DNA of 64,000 bases from positions 12,661,832 to 12,725,831 of the forward strand of contig OZ038458.1 of assembly GCA_964036195.1 (NCBI GenBank), read 5' to 3'. Every line of letters begins with the position of its first letter. The stretch's first letter is position 1. This document shows positions 1 to 11,350 of this stretch, piece after piece. Under the pieces are notes generated by a model. The model had not been told where the DNA came from, did not search any database, and worked only from the letters and a program-made list of their open reading frames with translations. Both the position numbers and the translations under genes were made by a program. This stretch comes from Sphaerolaimus hirsutus. Lineage: Eukaryota; Nematoda; Chromadorea; Monhysterida; Sphaerolaimidae.

Positions 1-107
1 TACAGTTGACGGAGATAAAAAATGACTCATTGTGGACAACTCAAATACGTTCAAAGCAGATTTACGAGTTTTCGAAATTATTTGTGAAAACTAGTGTGCG
101 CAGGGCC
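1..107. mobile_element. Right half of a Harbinger-type MITE, cut by the window edge
   Basis: The segment ends in GAAAACTAGTGTGCGCAGGGCC followed by AAT when read in two blocks (GAAAACTAGTGTGCG, then CAGGGCC). The same terminal sequence, the same internal 'ACTCAAATGCGTTC'-type block and the same AAT flank occur in the complete copy at 38,514-38,713. The ends resemble those of the transposase-bearing Harbinger relic at 20,512-23,924. The left half lies outside the window. Confidence 0.7.
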
Positions 108-358
108 AATACACCCCTCAAAATGGCCACTGTGAATTTATTAGCCCCCCTCAAAACTCTCACTCTGAAACAATAACCCCCTGGGGGGTATTTCGAGGAA
201 ATACGGTATCTACGGTATCCTCGAAATACCCCACCCCCTAAAATAGGACACTATGAATTTTTAACCCCCCTCGAAATACCCCCTAAATATGAACACTATG
301 AATTTATCAACCCCCCTTCGAAATACCCCCCTCAAAATGGGCACTATAAGCCATGTAG
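108..358. repeat. CCCC-rich 'CTCGAAATACCCC' repeat tract
   Basis: Repeated blocks of CCTCGAAATACCCCCC and CTCAAAATGGACACTATGA make up this stretch. It belongs to a dispersed family whose ends read CCGTATTTCCTCGAAATACC, seen at about ten other places in the window (for example 678-1,110, 30,210-30,560 and 47,272-47,367). No coding potential is visible. Confidence 0.6.
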
Positions 359-1224
359 CAGGGGTTTAGTAGGGGGGGGGGGTTACCTCTACTATCTTTC
401 CCGGAGGCAAATTTTTTTGGCTACTATCCCCTAAACCCCCCCCCCCCAAATCGTCCAGCTATCTATCTATCTGAAGCGATTTTTGAAAAAAATTTAAGTC
501 AATTTTCGCTCAAAATCGCTACTTTTCATACGTTTTTATAGTTTTTCACCTCAAAAATCGCTAGTTCATGTTCATTATCACCTATTTTGGCTATATATGT
601 GCTTATATACTTATTTTTAGTCATTTTTCACCTACTTTTAGCGATTTTTCCCCATTTTCTTCCTTCTATACCTCGGAAAACCCTATACCGTATTTCCTCG
701 AAATACCCCCCCCCCCTCAAAATGGACACTATGAACTTATAAACCCCCCCCTCGAAATACCCCCCCCCCCAAATTTAGTGTATAGAGAACGTAAATGACA
801 AAGGCTGCGGTTTGTCATCCCGACAATGCAGAACACACGTTAAAAACGATGACTCTGTTATGTGAGAACAGTGTTTGTACGTCTACACACTTATAAATGT
901 CTTTAGAGTCTTATAAATGGCGATTTTTGTTGCATTTTTCGACGTCTGCGTACGTTTCAGACGACATTTTAGTACTGGGATTTCAAAAAATTTCTGGCGA
1001 AATAATAAACCCCCCCTCGAAATACCCCCCCCCCCCTCGTTTAACCCCCCTCAAAATTCTCACTCTGAAACAATAAACCCCCCGGGGGTATTTCGAGGAA
1101 ATACGGTATATTGAAAATCCTCGAACCCCCCTCCCCAGAAAATTTTTCAGCTATCTATCCCTCCAGAGGAGCGATTTGCTATCTATATGAACCCCCGCAG
1201 GGGTCCAAATCTACAACACCCCTG
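359..1224. mobile_element. hAT-like non-autonomous element (CAGGGGT ends) with a nested element
   Basis: The ends are CAGGGGTTTAG and ...ACACCCCTG, flanked by a perfect 8-bp duplication CCATGTAG (351-358 and 1,225-1,232). Duplications of 8 bp are characteristic of hAT transposition. The subterminal part carries GATA-type runs ('AGCTATCTATC'), as in the relatives at 17,040-17,524 and in the introns at 26.3-26.9 kb. A CCGTATTTCCTCG-ended element occupies about 678-1,110 inside it. No transposase is present. Confidence 0.8.
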
Positions 1225-1232
1225 CCATGTAG

Positions 1233-2060
1233 TGTTAAATGTCATGTAAAATGTCATGCAAAGTTTCAATTGTCATGACAAATATAAAGTGTCAATTGTT
1301 AAGCAAATTGTGACCAAATTTTATGTTTTGTATTTAATCTTATGTTTTGTATCCAAATCTTATGTGAACATTTGGATACAAAGACAAAACATTTGGACAG
1401 AAAAAAAACATTTGGATACAAAAACATAAGATTTGAATACAAAAAAAACACATAAGATTTGGATACAAGACATAAGCTGTGGATACAAACACATAAGATT
1501 TGGATACACAATTTACATATTGCATTGCATTTGTCATAACAATTGACACTGCTTTACATTTGAAATGACACTTGGCATTTTGCATGACAATTGACACTTT
1601 ACATTTGCCATGATAATTGACACTTTGCATAACATTTTACAAATGCACCCAGCACACTCAAATAGTCCTTCTACTGAAAAATGCAAATTATTGTTTTCAA
1701 TAATTGTAACTTTACACTTGCAGCTAGCTAACAATACATGCTGCATGCAACGTTTTTTTGAGTAATGGAAAGAGTTTGTCACTTCATTTATTTTACATCT
1801 TTAGGTCTAATGATAACAATTTTCTGGCCTTGCATGCCAGATTCTGATTTTGTGTACAATTTTTGTAAAATGGTGTCATTTTATTTTATTAATGACATTT
1901 AGGAATAAAATAAAATGAAACAAGAAAAATTAAAATTAAATACATTTTTATACAATTTGTATACAAATAATTTTTATAAAACCAAGGGGGTATGTCGTGG
2001 AAATACGGTATACTAGGATTTAGAAATATCGGCCTCAGCAGACACCTCGCAGAAAATCTA
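1233..2060. repeat. Short-period AT-rich repeats upstream of the 2,082 gene
   Basis: About 1,235-1,300 and 1,530-1,640 consist of variations on 'TGTAAAATGTCATGCAAAGTG', a dispersed repeat also at 2,320-2,545, 15,210-15,400, 16,850-17,030, 35,140-35,280 and 45,960-46,040. About 1,325-1,510 is a loose tandem array of a roughly 20-bp unit 'ACATAAGATTTGGATACAAA'. The rest is AT-rich DNA with no recognised gene; promoter elements for the next gene could lie near its right end. Confidence 0.55.
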
Positions 2061-2081
2061 CAATAGACAACGAATTCGACA

Positions 2082-3069
2082 ATGGTGTTGGGCGGATGCA
2101 AAGTGTACATCGGTGTAAATGAGGCAGCCAACATCCTGGCCACCTCAGCATTGGCGGGCTCTTCAATTGGCACGGGCGTTAGCGGACTGATGCAGTTGAC
2201 ACATGGACAAACGGCTGCCAGCGCCGCGGCTGTTGCAGGAAAAGCTATTGGAGCAAGCGCCGCTGCCAGCGCCATTACTGGGTGAGCTCAGATCCGAGGG
2301 AGTTCTAGACTCCGTAAAATACCTGTTAAGTGTAAAAGGCCCTGTAAAATGTCATGTGTCCTGTAAAAGACCATGTAAAGTGTCATATGTATTTAAATAT
2401 TGTATTGTATAAAATTTTTTATGTTTTTGTATCCAAATCTTATGTACAAAAGTGAATTTGCACATGACACTAGTCAGGGTCTTTCACATGACACATGACA
2501 TTTTGAAGGGTCTTTCACACTTTACAGGGTCTGGGACTGGCACCCAGTAACGCAGTCTGACATGTCATTTACCACACTCGTCACTCAGGTCCGTGATTGG
2601 TGTGAATGCGGTAGGTGCCACCACCACAACGGCCATTGTGAGCACGCTGTCAGCCGCAGCCGCTGGTATAGGTACGGCTGCAGCTGCAAGTTACATGACC
2701 ACAGGGATTGGCACATTGGCCGGCCCACTTGGCTGGCTGACACTGGGTGCTGATATGGATGTTGAGGCAGTTAGCTGGGATTGTTGGAAGCCAGTTGTGC
2801 GCTTTGAGGGGAATGAGGCCTCGCGCGGATGTCTATTGAGGTGATCGTTATTCGTTAGACTAAGTGAGGTATTTAATTAGAGGTTGGAAACCGTTTTTCA
2901 TCGTTTCAGGGACATTGCTACACACGAAAATGTAAAAGCATGCAAAGTGATCATAAATGACGAAGGCCAGCAGCAACTCATCTTGGAGAATGTATGGGAC
3001 GAGCAGTTCAAGATTGAGTTCATAATTTTGGCGGATAGTCAAATGGCTGCCCACGCAAAGAAACTATGA
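2082..3069 (+). CDS. Conserved hypothetical Gly/Ala-rich protein, three exons
   Basis: Exons are 2,082-2,281, 2,589-2,840 and 2,910-3,069, all with GT-AG borders and matching phases, giving 203 residues. An in-frame TAG lies just upstream of the chosen ATG; it could itself be a splice acceptor. Residues 1-110 are rich in Gly, Ala, Ser and Thr (runs such as SAAAAGIGTAAAAS) with glycine-zipper spacing, suggesting membrane-inserting helices. The C-terminal half is different: 'SWDCWKPVVRFEG', then 'ASRGCLLRDIATH', 'ILENVWDEQFKIEF' and 'AAHAKKL' at the end. From memory this C-terminal pattern (DCWKP, then N-W-E-F, then AHA) recurs in uncharacterised fungal and animal proteins, but no function is known to me. 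The exon structure and the sharp change from low-complexity repeats outside to clean reading frame inside make a real gene likely. The neighbour on the other strand is VAC14, convergent. Confidence 0.72.
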
Positions 3070-3228
3070 AATTAAGGCTGCAATATTTATTTTGTTCTGT
3101 AGTTTCGACCTTGCACAGTATTTTCGCTCAGGATGTAACTAGTTAAAAAGTTTATAACTTTGACATGAATTTGCCCAATTATTGACATTTAATTCCGAAT
3201 ACGATAACTAACTCTCACAAGTAAGGAA

Positions 3229-3234
3229 TTTATT
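3229..3234 (-). terminator. Possible poly(A) signal for VAC14
   Basis: TTTATT on the + strand is AATAAA on the - strand, about 196 bases past the VAC14 stop codon. If both signals are used, the two convergent mRNAs overlap at their 3' ends by roughly 80-100 bases. Confidence 0.35.
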
Positions 3235-3276
3235 TCATCTAATGAGCAAGCGCAATAGTTGTTGATATGATGGTTG

Positions 3277-3297
3277 AATAAATTAATGTTCAATAAA
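3277..3297 (+). terminator. Poly(A) signals for the 2,082-3,069 gene
   Basis: Two AATAAA hexamers (3,277-3,282 and 3,292-3,297) lie 208-228 bases after the stop codon. This places the transcript end near 3,310, inside the presumed 3' flank of the convergent VAC14 gene. Confidence 0.45.
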
Positions 3298-3429
3298 GTA
3301 GAGTCATACAAAACCCGCGCCCAAGAAATCACAGCTCAGCCTGTTTAGTGACAAACGCAACACCAAAAATACCATATAAATGTTCATATAAGCAGAACCA
3401 GAAATAAGGATTTCTGATCATGTAAATAA

Positions 3430-6400
3430 CTAGGCACTTTTCGCTAACAACTCCCTGTGGCGAAGTCGCCTGAACTGCGCGTGGCGTCGCTGAACAGCCA
3501 CAAAATGTTCACGCAGTTCATCCCATTCGATCGACGAGCGGTTCTTCTCCTTGTCCTTGGGCAGGGATCGCCTGCGCGCGCACAAGACGGGAAGTGTACT
3601 GAAACATATTTATAACACGTTACTAGGGTTCAAACAGGATTGACTTTTCGGGATCGGGTAACGGATTGGTCTTTTGAGATTTCGGGATCGGGATTGGGGT
3701 CTCGGGGCCAGGATCGGTATTGTTTTTTGAGATTTCGGGATCAGAATCGGGATTGGTCTTTTGAGATTTCGGGATCGGGATTGGGGTCTCGGGGCCAGGA
3801 TCGGTATTGTTTTTTGAGATTTCGGGATCAGAATCGGGATTGGTGTCTCGGGATCGGGATTGGCATTTTTTCCGTTAGAACCCTACACGTTACACCGGCA
3901 AGGATAATGCATGATTCGTATACTCACGACCTATCTGAACTGTCCGCTCCAATGGCCGGCACCGACTGCAGACGTCTGTGCAGCGTGTGGAACGCCTCGG
4001 TCTGCGGCAGCAGCATCAGCAAACCGTAAAGCACAGTTGAGAGCGCCGGCCGCCGAGACCGGTCCAGTAGGTGCAGTCGCAGGTCTGGGTCCAGAAAACA
4101 CGCACACTCAAAGCATGTCATTTAGTACGAGCAGGTGCCAGTTCCGCAAAAGGAGAAGTGAAAAACCATTTGAGAGGTGAAATGGGAAGTAAAAAATGGA
4201 ATGTGGAAAGAAAATTTAAAATAAAACTTTTAAATTTAAAAATTTAATTTTAATTGTTACTTGCCATGTGTTTTTTGTTTCGTTTTTACTTCTCAAATCA
4301 CTTCCCATTTCACTCATCAACGGTTTTTCCTCCTTTTGCGGAACTCACTCCACATCAACCAAACCAACACGCGAACACAGGGCTCTCAAGCAACTGTATA
4401 AATTTATCAATCTCAGTGAGAAAGTCCACGGTGACGTCCAGCTCGACGAAGTGGCCAATTAGACTTGCGGCCTGCTCGTAGCACTGGCCGAGCAGACACA
4501 GCGCCACCGCCGCCACTGGCTGGTGGCACCAGCATTTGTAGAGGGTGAGAAATAGGTGGCGGGAATCTTCGCCCATGGATGAACCTGGAGAGGAGAAGAT
4601 AACTCATGCACAGAAGAACATTTGGGTGTAATTTGGAAGAACATGTCAGGGCAGCTGTGATGCCCAGGGGGTAGAGATGTCTAAAGCCGCTCTGGCGTTT
4701 GTGTGCTTTTGAGAATCGAGTGTTTTCCACGCTATATTTTCAACACCGAATATCGACAAAAGTTGATAAATAGTAAATACATGGAATCGAATGCCGGTGG
4801 ATATCGCGATATTTTGCATATCTCTGGAAGTGGCATGGAATTACGACATTTAGAAGTTCGTTCGTACCCTCAACACCGATCAAAAATCTCAGTTTATCCA
4901 ACCATCCTTATCCTTTTCCTTCTCTCTGGCACCCTGCAAAACATCGTGCAACCGGACTCTGAGCGGGAACAATTCGGTGGCGGTGAGCAGAATGCCGTTC
5001 AAAGTCTGCACCAGCTGCGCTGCGAACCAACAGTCGGACTCGTCCAACAAAATGATGGCTATTGTGCAGAACACACGATCGGCTTTCATAAGCAGACACA
5101 ACTGCCTGAAAAGTTACGTAGTAACTTAGTAACTTAGTGTCTGAAAACTTAGTGACGTTACCATGTACAAGGGTCTATAGACTTATATAAGTATGTATTT
5201 GGTATAAACCATGCTCTAACGTGACAAAGTCTTTGTTTTTAACGTGTTCTGCATTGCCCAGATCACAGACTGTAGCTTTTGTCATTTACGTTCTCTTTAC
5301 ACTTAATTTTTTTTGGGTGGGGGGTTATTTCGAACGGGGTTTATATTCATAGTGTCCATTTTGAGTGGGGGTATTTCGAGGGGAGTATTTTGAGGATATA
5401 CGGTATATGTACCGTATTTACTCGAATAGTTTTTTCGTCATACTTTTTTTGAGGGTGGGTGTATTCGAGGGCTAGGGCCCATTCCGCATCAAAGCCCATT
5501 CCGCATCTAGACCCATTATAGACACATTATGCCTGCACGGGTAAGAAAGGGGGGTGGGCAACACCACCCCAAACCGCCCAGCTATCTATCTATCCCTGGC
5601 GCAATTTTTTTCTGACTAGATTCCCCTGAACAACCCCCACCCGCAAATTGCCTAGCTATCTAGCTATCTGGAGCGCTTTTGAGCTATTTTACCCTAATTT
5701 TCACCGAAATTCCCTAATTTTCATACTTCTTATAGATTTTCACCTTCAAAATAACTAGGTCATGTGTTTTATTACCTATTTTCAACATGCCATGTATAAT
5801 TAATTCTGTTCCGGGTCAACATGCGGGATGGGTTTAGATGCGGAATAGTGCACTGCCGTATTCGAGGGGGGAATTATTCAAGGGTTAGTATTACTTTTTG
5901 TCAAAATTCAAGCATGTTTTTATCAAGTCATTCCACAAAATATGCTTAAAAACACACAAACATGCCATTTTTGTTCAAATTAGATATAACAGATCCTGTG
6001 GCTTTAAGAAGAAATTATTCGACGGGGAATTATTTTTTCCTCACTCGTCTAACAGGTGGGAGGTTATATGGGGCGTCCCTTATTCAAGAGGGGGGATTAT
6101 TCGAGTAAATACGATATAACTAAACATGTTTAATCAGTGCCCAACCTCAAAATGAAAGTGCCCCTCTCGTGCAGCAGCGACACGTCCCTCCTGAACATGC
6201 CCAGCAAGCTGAGAACGAATCTCAAAAAGAACGGGCCCGCGTCGGGCGCCAGCTGGGCGCGCACAGACTCGGTCAAGTGCAAATCAGCCATCAGTATTTC
6301 TCGACTGTCGCCGCCTTGACCACTGGGCTGCGCGTCGGCGTGCTGCAACGAGGCCGACTGCGTGGGCGACAGGCGCGCGTCGTCGCACACCGCCGCGATG

Positions 6401-9400
6401 ACTTCCAGGTCGAGCAGGATCACCTGCATCACGATGTGAAGGTAGAGAACTTACAAATACCGTAAATCCTCGAATAAGTCCCCGGGGGATTAATTTTTTC
6501 CTCAGAATTTTTTGAGGGGGACTTATTCGAGGGGGATATGTTTTTTCGTCTGAATATTGAGTAAAATACTTGATCAGTATATCATCTGAATGGGGTTAAG
6601 TATGGGGCTGCATAAACGTGTGAGCCAGAATAGAAATCCCGTAATTCATGCAAAAAAATCAATGCTAGTGTGCATAAGCTGCAAAATAATGAATGCTTTT
6701 AATGAACATATACATACATACGTTTTTATACGTGGACTTCGTTACCACCCATAAAGAGGGGGGAGTTATTCGAGGGGGGAGTTATTTTTTCCTCAGTCTC
6801 AGGCTGCAGCCCCCCCCCCCCCCCCTCCCGGGGCGAGACCAGAAAGTGACCGGAAAATTCGATTTTTTCAACGTCAGCGTAAAAAATTTTTCGCGCAAGC
6901 GCGCATTCTTCACCAGACATAGGTATTATCATCCGATTTGCTCCATGTGGCCGCAAATCGTTGTATTTTTGTTGTGTTTTTGCTGTTTTGTATGTATATT
7001 TACATATACAGCGTTCCATGGCGCTGACGCCAACGCCAATGGCGCCATGGCGTGGCGCCTACTAATGGCGCCAGCACCATGGCGCCATTCCGCCACTATG
7101 TAGCTAAAATTTTAGGGGGGGGGGGGCTGAGCCCCCCCCCTCGCCGGCCTCCGTAAACAAGCAGCCCCCCCCGCTCAAAAATCCTGGATACGTCCCTGCC
7201 CCTGTACACATCTAGTAGCAGAATTCAAAAGCAGCGTAAAATACTGCCTGAACATACGCCAGAATATAATACGTCATAAGATTTATTGGGATGACTGTAA
7301 ACCTGACCTCATCGGAGGGATCAGACATCAGCTCTAACAGCTTGGGAAAGATCCTGTGCATGAAGGCGAACATCTCCGTGGGCATGCGCGCGTGCAGGTG
7401 GTGCAGCCACTTGAGCACGGCCAATCGCGTTTGCACTGAAGCGTGTCCCATGTGGTCCTGCAGTACATCGATAACTGGCGCCAGCTCGAAACTCAGCTCG
7501 CGCCTGCAACTACTTTTTATTTACACACTGTCCAACATGAGGATGTATAAAAAAAGACATTCTCACCGTTTTTCCGGCGATGTTTCATTTATCAATCGCA
7601 TCAACTGAATATTGACTCCCTTTGCCACTTCGTGCAAATCCCTGAGGCTCTTAGCATCGGTGCTTGAAAGGCACGGCAGAATAGCGACCAGATAACCGGA
7701 TGTGTAAGGCAACAACTTGTCGCCGCCGATGACGAGAAACTCGCGCAGCCACACGAGCGCCATGTAGCGCGCCGCCGCCGCCGCAGTCTCGTCTATCGCC
7801 GGCTGCTTCGCAAATAATGGAAACGTTGGCACGAGAATACACAGCGGAGGGAGCACAGTCCGGCTAGAGACAGAGCTTCAACGCAGGGAGAAATCATACT
7901 TTCAAAAAAAATTCCAGCATCAAGAAGAAGAAAAAACAGATTAAAAATACACACGCAATAAGTATCCTTGCGGGTTTGCAATGTGCGTTTTTTGATATTT
8001 TAGTTTTTGTTTATCGTTTATTCGTGTGTGCGTCAAGCTGGACGCTGGCCCTATGAATGGGGTGGTATTTGCGTACCTGAAGAGCAGCAGCGGGAGTGGC
8101 GCCCACACCGGGCACATTGTGCTGCCCCGCCTGCGCGTGCACTATGAGTACGTTGACCATGTGCGGCATGTCCACCTCGGCGGGCGTGGCGCGCACGCCG
8201 CCCAAGAATTGCGCCAGCACCGCCTCGCACAACTCCCGCACTGGCTGTTTCGGGTCGCACATGGTCTGGAACAGGCCGTCCAAAATCTCTGGTAGATAAG
8301 GCAACAGGTCCACGGACGGCACCGCGTACATGCTGCTCAGCTGCGATGGAAGTTAGAGGTCTCAGTTAGGATTGGAAAAAATCAATTTTTTCAACGCCTT
8401 GATTTTTGTTTACAAACATCAATTTTAAAAAATTGATTTTTTTAATATTAAAATCAGATTTTTTAAAATCGTCCAAAATTGGGGTATAGAGAGAAAATAT
8501 GTGTACGTTACCAATGGTAATGTGTATGAGAAATTGCGCGCTTGCATGAAAAAAAAATTTGCGGCAGAAGGCAAAATACCTGACCAGAAATTTTGCCTTT
8601 TGATTTTTTCAAATTAAAATCAGTTTCCACCCTGTTAATAAATTTAAAAAAATCAGTTAAAAAAGCAAGTGGAAACCCTAGTCTCAGTTTCAGTTTTCTG
8701 TGTCTACAAGAAACAAGAACATGACACACCCATGAGACCAGGAAGCTGCGCACAGCGCTATCCTTGTTGTAAATCCTCTCGCGTATCAGCACCATCAACT
8801 GGGCAATGTCAAAATCGTCCAGCGACGCGGCCACGATGTCCTTGAGCATCCGATCCAGTAACTCGGCGCCGCCGCGCACGTTCTGGTCCACGTCCGCCGC
8901 CAGACGCGCCAGCGTGTCGAACAGATCGGAGAAGTGACGCAGCGCACCGGAGCGGGCCACCTGCACATTAAATTGGTTCATAAACTGCAATGTAAAGGAC
9001 ACTGTAGCGAGGACGCGTATCAGTGGGAGTATGTGCACCGATAAGAACTTCCATGATGTCATGTACGGTTCAATCATAAGACAAATAAAAAGGTAAAAAG
9101 TATTTTAATTTGGCAACACCCGTTAGATCAGCAACGCACCTTAACAATATTGTACAGACTCTCGCAGGCGTAGTATCTCACTCTGGCATCATTATCATTA
9201 AAGCATTCGACCACGGGCGGGATCAACGCATCTGAATGCTTGGCGGCGCCTTGGCCCAGCGCAATGGCCGCCGCCGCCAGTCCGATCAGGCCGCCCTTGC
9301 GCGAGTGCGGATTGGGCGAACGCGCCAGATCCGACAGCGTGTCCAACGTGCGCGCCACCTGCGTCGTCTGGTTGCCAGCGATCAACTCGCGCATGAGCCT

Positions 9401-9584
9401 GCGATAAACAAGTCGGCTTGGCACAGTGCCAATAGGCGATAACCGTGGATTGAACGTGGGATATGCCAACAGACTTTTCGATTTCCTGTGCGGCCGCTTT
9501 GCGCTTCTCGTAAAGTTTGTCAGTGAGCGATCGCACCAACGCCGGAGGCAGGGTGTTCTGGACCCCATCACTCTTGTCCCCCAT
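3430..9584 (-). CDS. VAC14: VAC14, scaffold of the PIKfyve/Fab1-FIG4 complex (11 exons, complete)
   Basis: VAC14 is a HEAT-repeat scaffold that holds the lipid kinase PIKfyve and the phosphatase FIG4 together on endosomes and lysosomes, controlling PI(3,5)P2. Exons, from the start: 9,475-9,584; 9,140-9,398; 8,730-8,960; 8,077-8,340; 7,567-7,802; 7,308-7,503; 6,146-6,423; 4,933-5,105; 4,369-4,584; 3,928-4,084; 3,430-3,598. All phases match and the product is about 762 residues (human 782). Recognisable family blocks run in order: [138 protein letters not shown]-like [26 protein letters not shown] and a basic C terminus. Exon 5 could begin 3 bases earlier. The 8/9 and 9/10 joins were chosen by phase and by similarity to the family. 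Several introns carry transposon insertions. Neither a FIG4 nor a PIKfyve gene is nearby. Confidence 0.95.
3624..3885. mobile_element. hAT-like MITE (TAGGGTTC ends) in the last VAC14 intron
   Basis: It runs from TAGGGTTC to GAACCCTA and is flanked by the perfect 8-bp duplication CACGTTAC (3,616-3,623 and 3,886-3,893). Its interior is a tandem array with an 87-bp period (first two units starting at 3,664 and 3,751) made of 'GGGATCGGGATTGG'-like blocks. The element begins 26 bases from the acceptor of exon 11, so the short remaining stretch must hold the acceptor and perhaps the branch point. A degenerate relative lies at about 27,260-27,370. Confidence 0.8.
4135..4350. mobile_element. Inverted-repeat element nearly filling VAC14 intron 9
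   Basis: The left arm GTGCCAGTTCCGCAAAAGG and the right arm CCTTTTGCGGAACTCAC are mirror copies, and the arms continue inward ('GAAATGGGAAGT' against 'ACTTCCCATTTCAC'). The intron between exons 9 and 10 is only 284 bases long, so most of it is this element. The same family occurs at 53,816-54,012. Confidence 0.65.
5280..6118. mobile_element. Repeat-filled part of VAC14 intron 7
   Basis: Several degenerate copies of the 'CGTATTTACTCGAATA' family and of the 'AGCTATCTATC' hAT-like family are interleaved between about 5,386 and 6,118. Typical pieces are the cytosine runs, 'CTCGAATAGTTTTTTCG' and 'GGGGGATTATTCGAGTAAA'. I could not draw clean element borders. No exon is visible here. Confidence 0.5.
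6461..7205. mobile_element. TA-type element and truncated hAT relic in VAC14 intron 6
   Basis: About 6,464-6,800 starts with 'ACCGTAAATCCTCGAATAAG' and carries facing copies of the same motif. About 6,800-7,203 contains the interior and right end ('GCTCAAAAATCCTGGATACG...') of the element family found intact at 19,057-19,493, with its palindromic GGCGCC cluster at 7,030-7,095. Its left end has been lost. Confidence 0.5.
8367..8680. mobile_element. hAT-like MITE (TAGGATTGG...ACCCTA) in VAC14 intron 3
   Basis: The element is bounded by TAGGATTGG and GGAAACCCTA with the perfect 8-bp duplication GTCTCAGT (8,359-8,366 and 8,681-8,688). The interior is AAATCAGATTTT-like AT-rich DNA. A second copy's right end lies at about 13,200. 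Its ends group it with the TAGGGTTGG family elsewhere in the window. Confidence 0.8.
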
Positions 9585-10986
9585 TGCGAAAATGAGAGCT
9601 CGGTTGTATACTCTCTCGTTCTATTTATTGTAGGCAGTCGTACTGAGCAAACCCCAGCTGTAGTAAACACGCTTCGAGCAGTTGTAACCGGGTAAAGCGA
9701 TGTAGCGAAAGTTTTTGCAATCCATTTTGCGATTAACAATCACATCCGAGGATTTCCGCCTCAGCGCACTCAAACATCGCGTTTTTATGTGTGTAACGTG
9801 CTAGGGACATAACTCCTCGTAGCGGAAACGATCGCCGCTCGGTATGACGAAATCACCAAGCTGTTGGAACTTTGTCATCACAGCACCAAAAATCGTTGTT
9901 TAGCAGAATCCCTACTGCATCGAACGTGGTCCAGTTTGAAGAAATGTTGTTTAAACATTCGAAAGAGGAACTGTGTAATTTTTTCAGACGACCGCGAGCA
10001 CCAAGGTCAATTTCATATTTTATGCAAGTCCACGCTCGAAAATGACGAATAGCATGCATGATTCAAATGGAAAAATCGAACGACAAGAGTGTGATTACTC
10101 GTTCAAAGAAACTCCATAGTGTGCCGGCGGTCGGCTGAGCATTGTGCTTGGAAAATGTGCTTCCTTTCCTTGGAGTTCGTGGAAAAAACTTGCGCGTTGC
10201 CGGTTTGTCAGCGCTGGCAAATAAAAAGAATTTGGGGTTCGGTAATTTTTATTACCTTCAGGCGCACCACGCGCTGAAATTCTAAATGCATAAATGAGAA
10301 ATCCACAGAACGGAAACCTGTGCAAGGAAAAAAGTTATGCGAATTCCTTGAAGGACAAGGACTTTGAGCTTTTTTAGTGGGCCGGTTTTTCCATCGAAAA
10401 AATTAGAATTTTCGAAGCGATATGAAGAATTATTTAGGTAGAACCTCCGAAGTTCCGCTTTCACACCAAAAAAACAACTTTCGAACGCATAACCTAAAAT
10501 TTCAGTGTCTGGTGCGCCATTCCCAAACGATTGAATTCTTGAAATGTTAAGCTACAAAAAAATTTAGATTTTGTATTTCGGTTTGGTATCGCTGACGGCA
10601 CACCTTCAGCTGCCCCTCCCCCCTTCCTTTTCAATTCACATTTTTCCATCCGAATAGTAGTGTGCATAGAATATTCAATCCAATAAATTTTTGTGTTTTT
10701 CACACTGCCGCCCATAAATGTGCCATGGTCGAGCTGGCTGTGAATTTTGTTTGCCTTCGGTCGTGCACATGCGGCCGCCGTGGGGCGGGCTATGAAGCCG
10801 TAAAATTAATGGCCCTTTGTCATCGAGAATCGAATTTTCCGAAGGGGAGGGGCTCTTTAGAGCAGTTTCTCGTTTTTTTCTCGGTACACCCAGTCATTTT
10901 CTAACTTTACAATTTTCCCAGAAGAGCAACGCATTTTTAATCGCCACCCTAGCATCGCTGTTGGCAGCTAGCCAACGAGGGTCCAC
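9585..10986. other. Upstream flank of VAC14, no gene seen
   Basis: About 1.4 kb of AT-rich DNA without a supported reading frame. The first 200 bases or so should hold the VAC14 promoter and 5' untranslated leader; no clear TATA box was seen. A modest GC-rich patch lies around 10,740-10,800. Confidence 0.4.
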
Positions 10987-11350
10987 TGATACGCACACGT
11001 GTCCGTTACGCACACATGCCCGTTTTTTTCACTTGACACTTTTTTAAAGTGATTTTCAAATATGAGTGAAGTGAAAAACGCTACGCAATGACATTAGTGA
11101 ACTTTTTTCATCTCACTCATATCTGAAAATCCCTTGAAAATGTGTCAAGTGAAAAACATGTGATGGCTATTTTTCACTGTTTTTTTCACTTGACACATTT
11201 TCAAGTGATTTTCAGATATGAGTGAAGTGAAAAAGGTTCACTAATGTCATTGCGCAACTTTTTTCACTTTAGTCATATCTGAAAATCACTTGAAAAAGTG
11301 TTAAGTGAAAAAAACGGGCATGTGTGCGTAACGGGCACGTGTGCGTATCA
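10987..11350. mobile_element. Double palindromic fold-back element (TGATACGCACACGTG ends)
   Basis: It starts TGATACGCACACGTG and ends with the mirror CACGTGTGCGTATCA. Inside are facing copies of 'TTTTTTCACTTGACAC' and 'GATTTTCAGATATGAGTG'. It consists of two successive palindromes (about 10,987-11,155 and 11,175-11,350), while the relative at 12,269-12,477 has only one. The sequence is almost wholly self-complementary and non-coding. Confidence 0.7.

Noticed and set aside
6693-7103. 136-codon frame in VAC14 intron 6
   Set aside because: It crosses repeat borders and a GGCGCC cluster inside an intron whose flanking exons join in phase.
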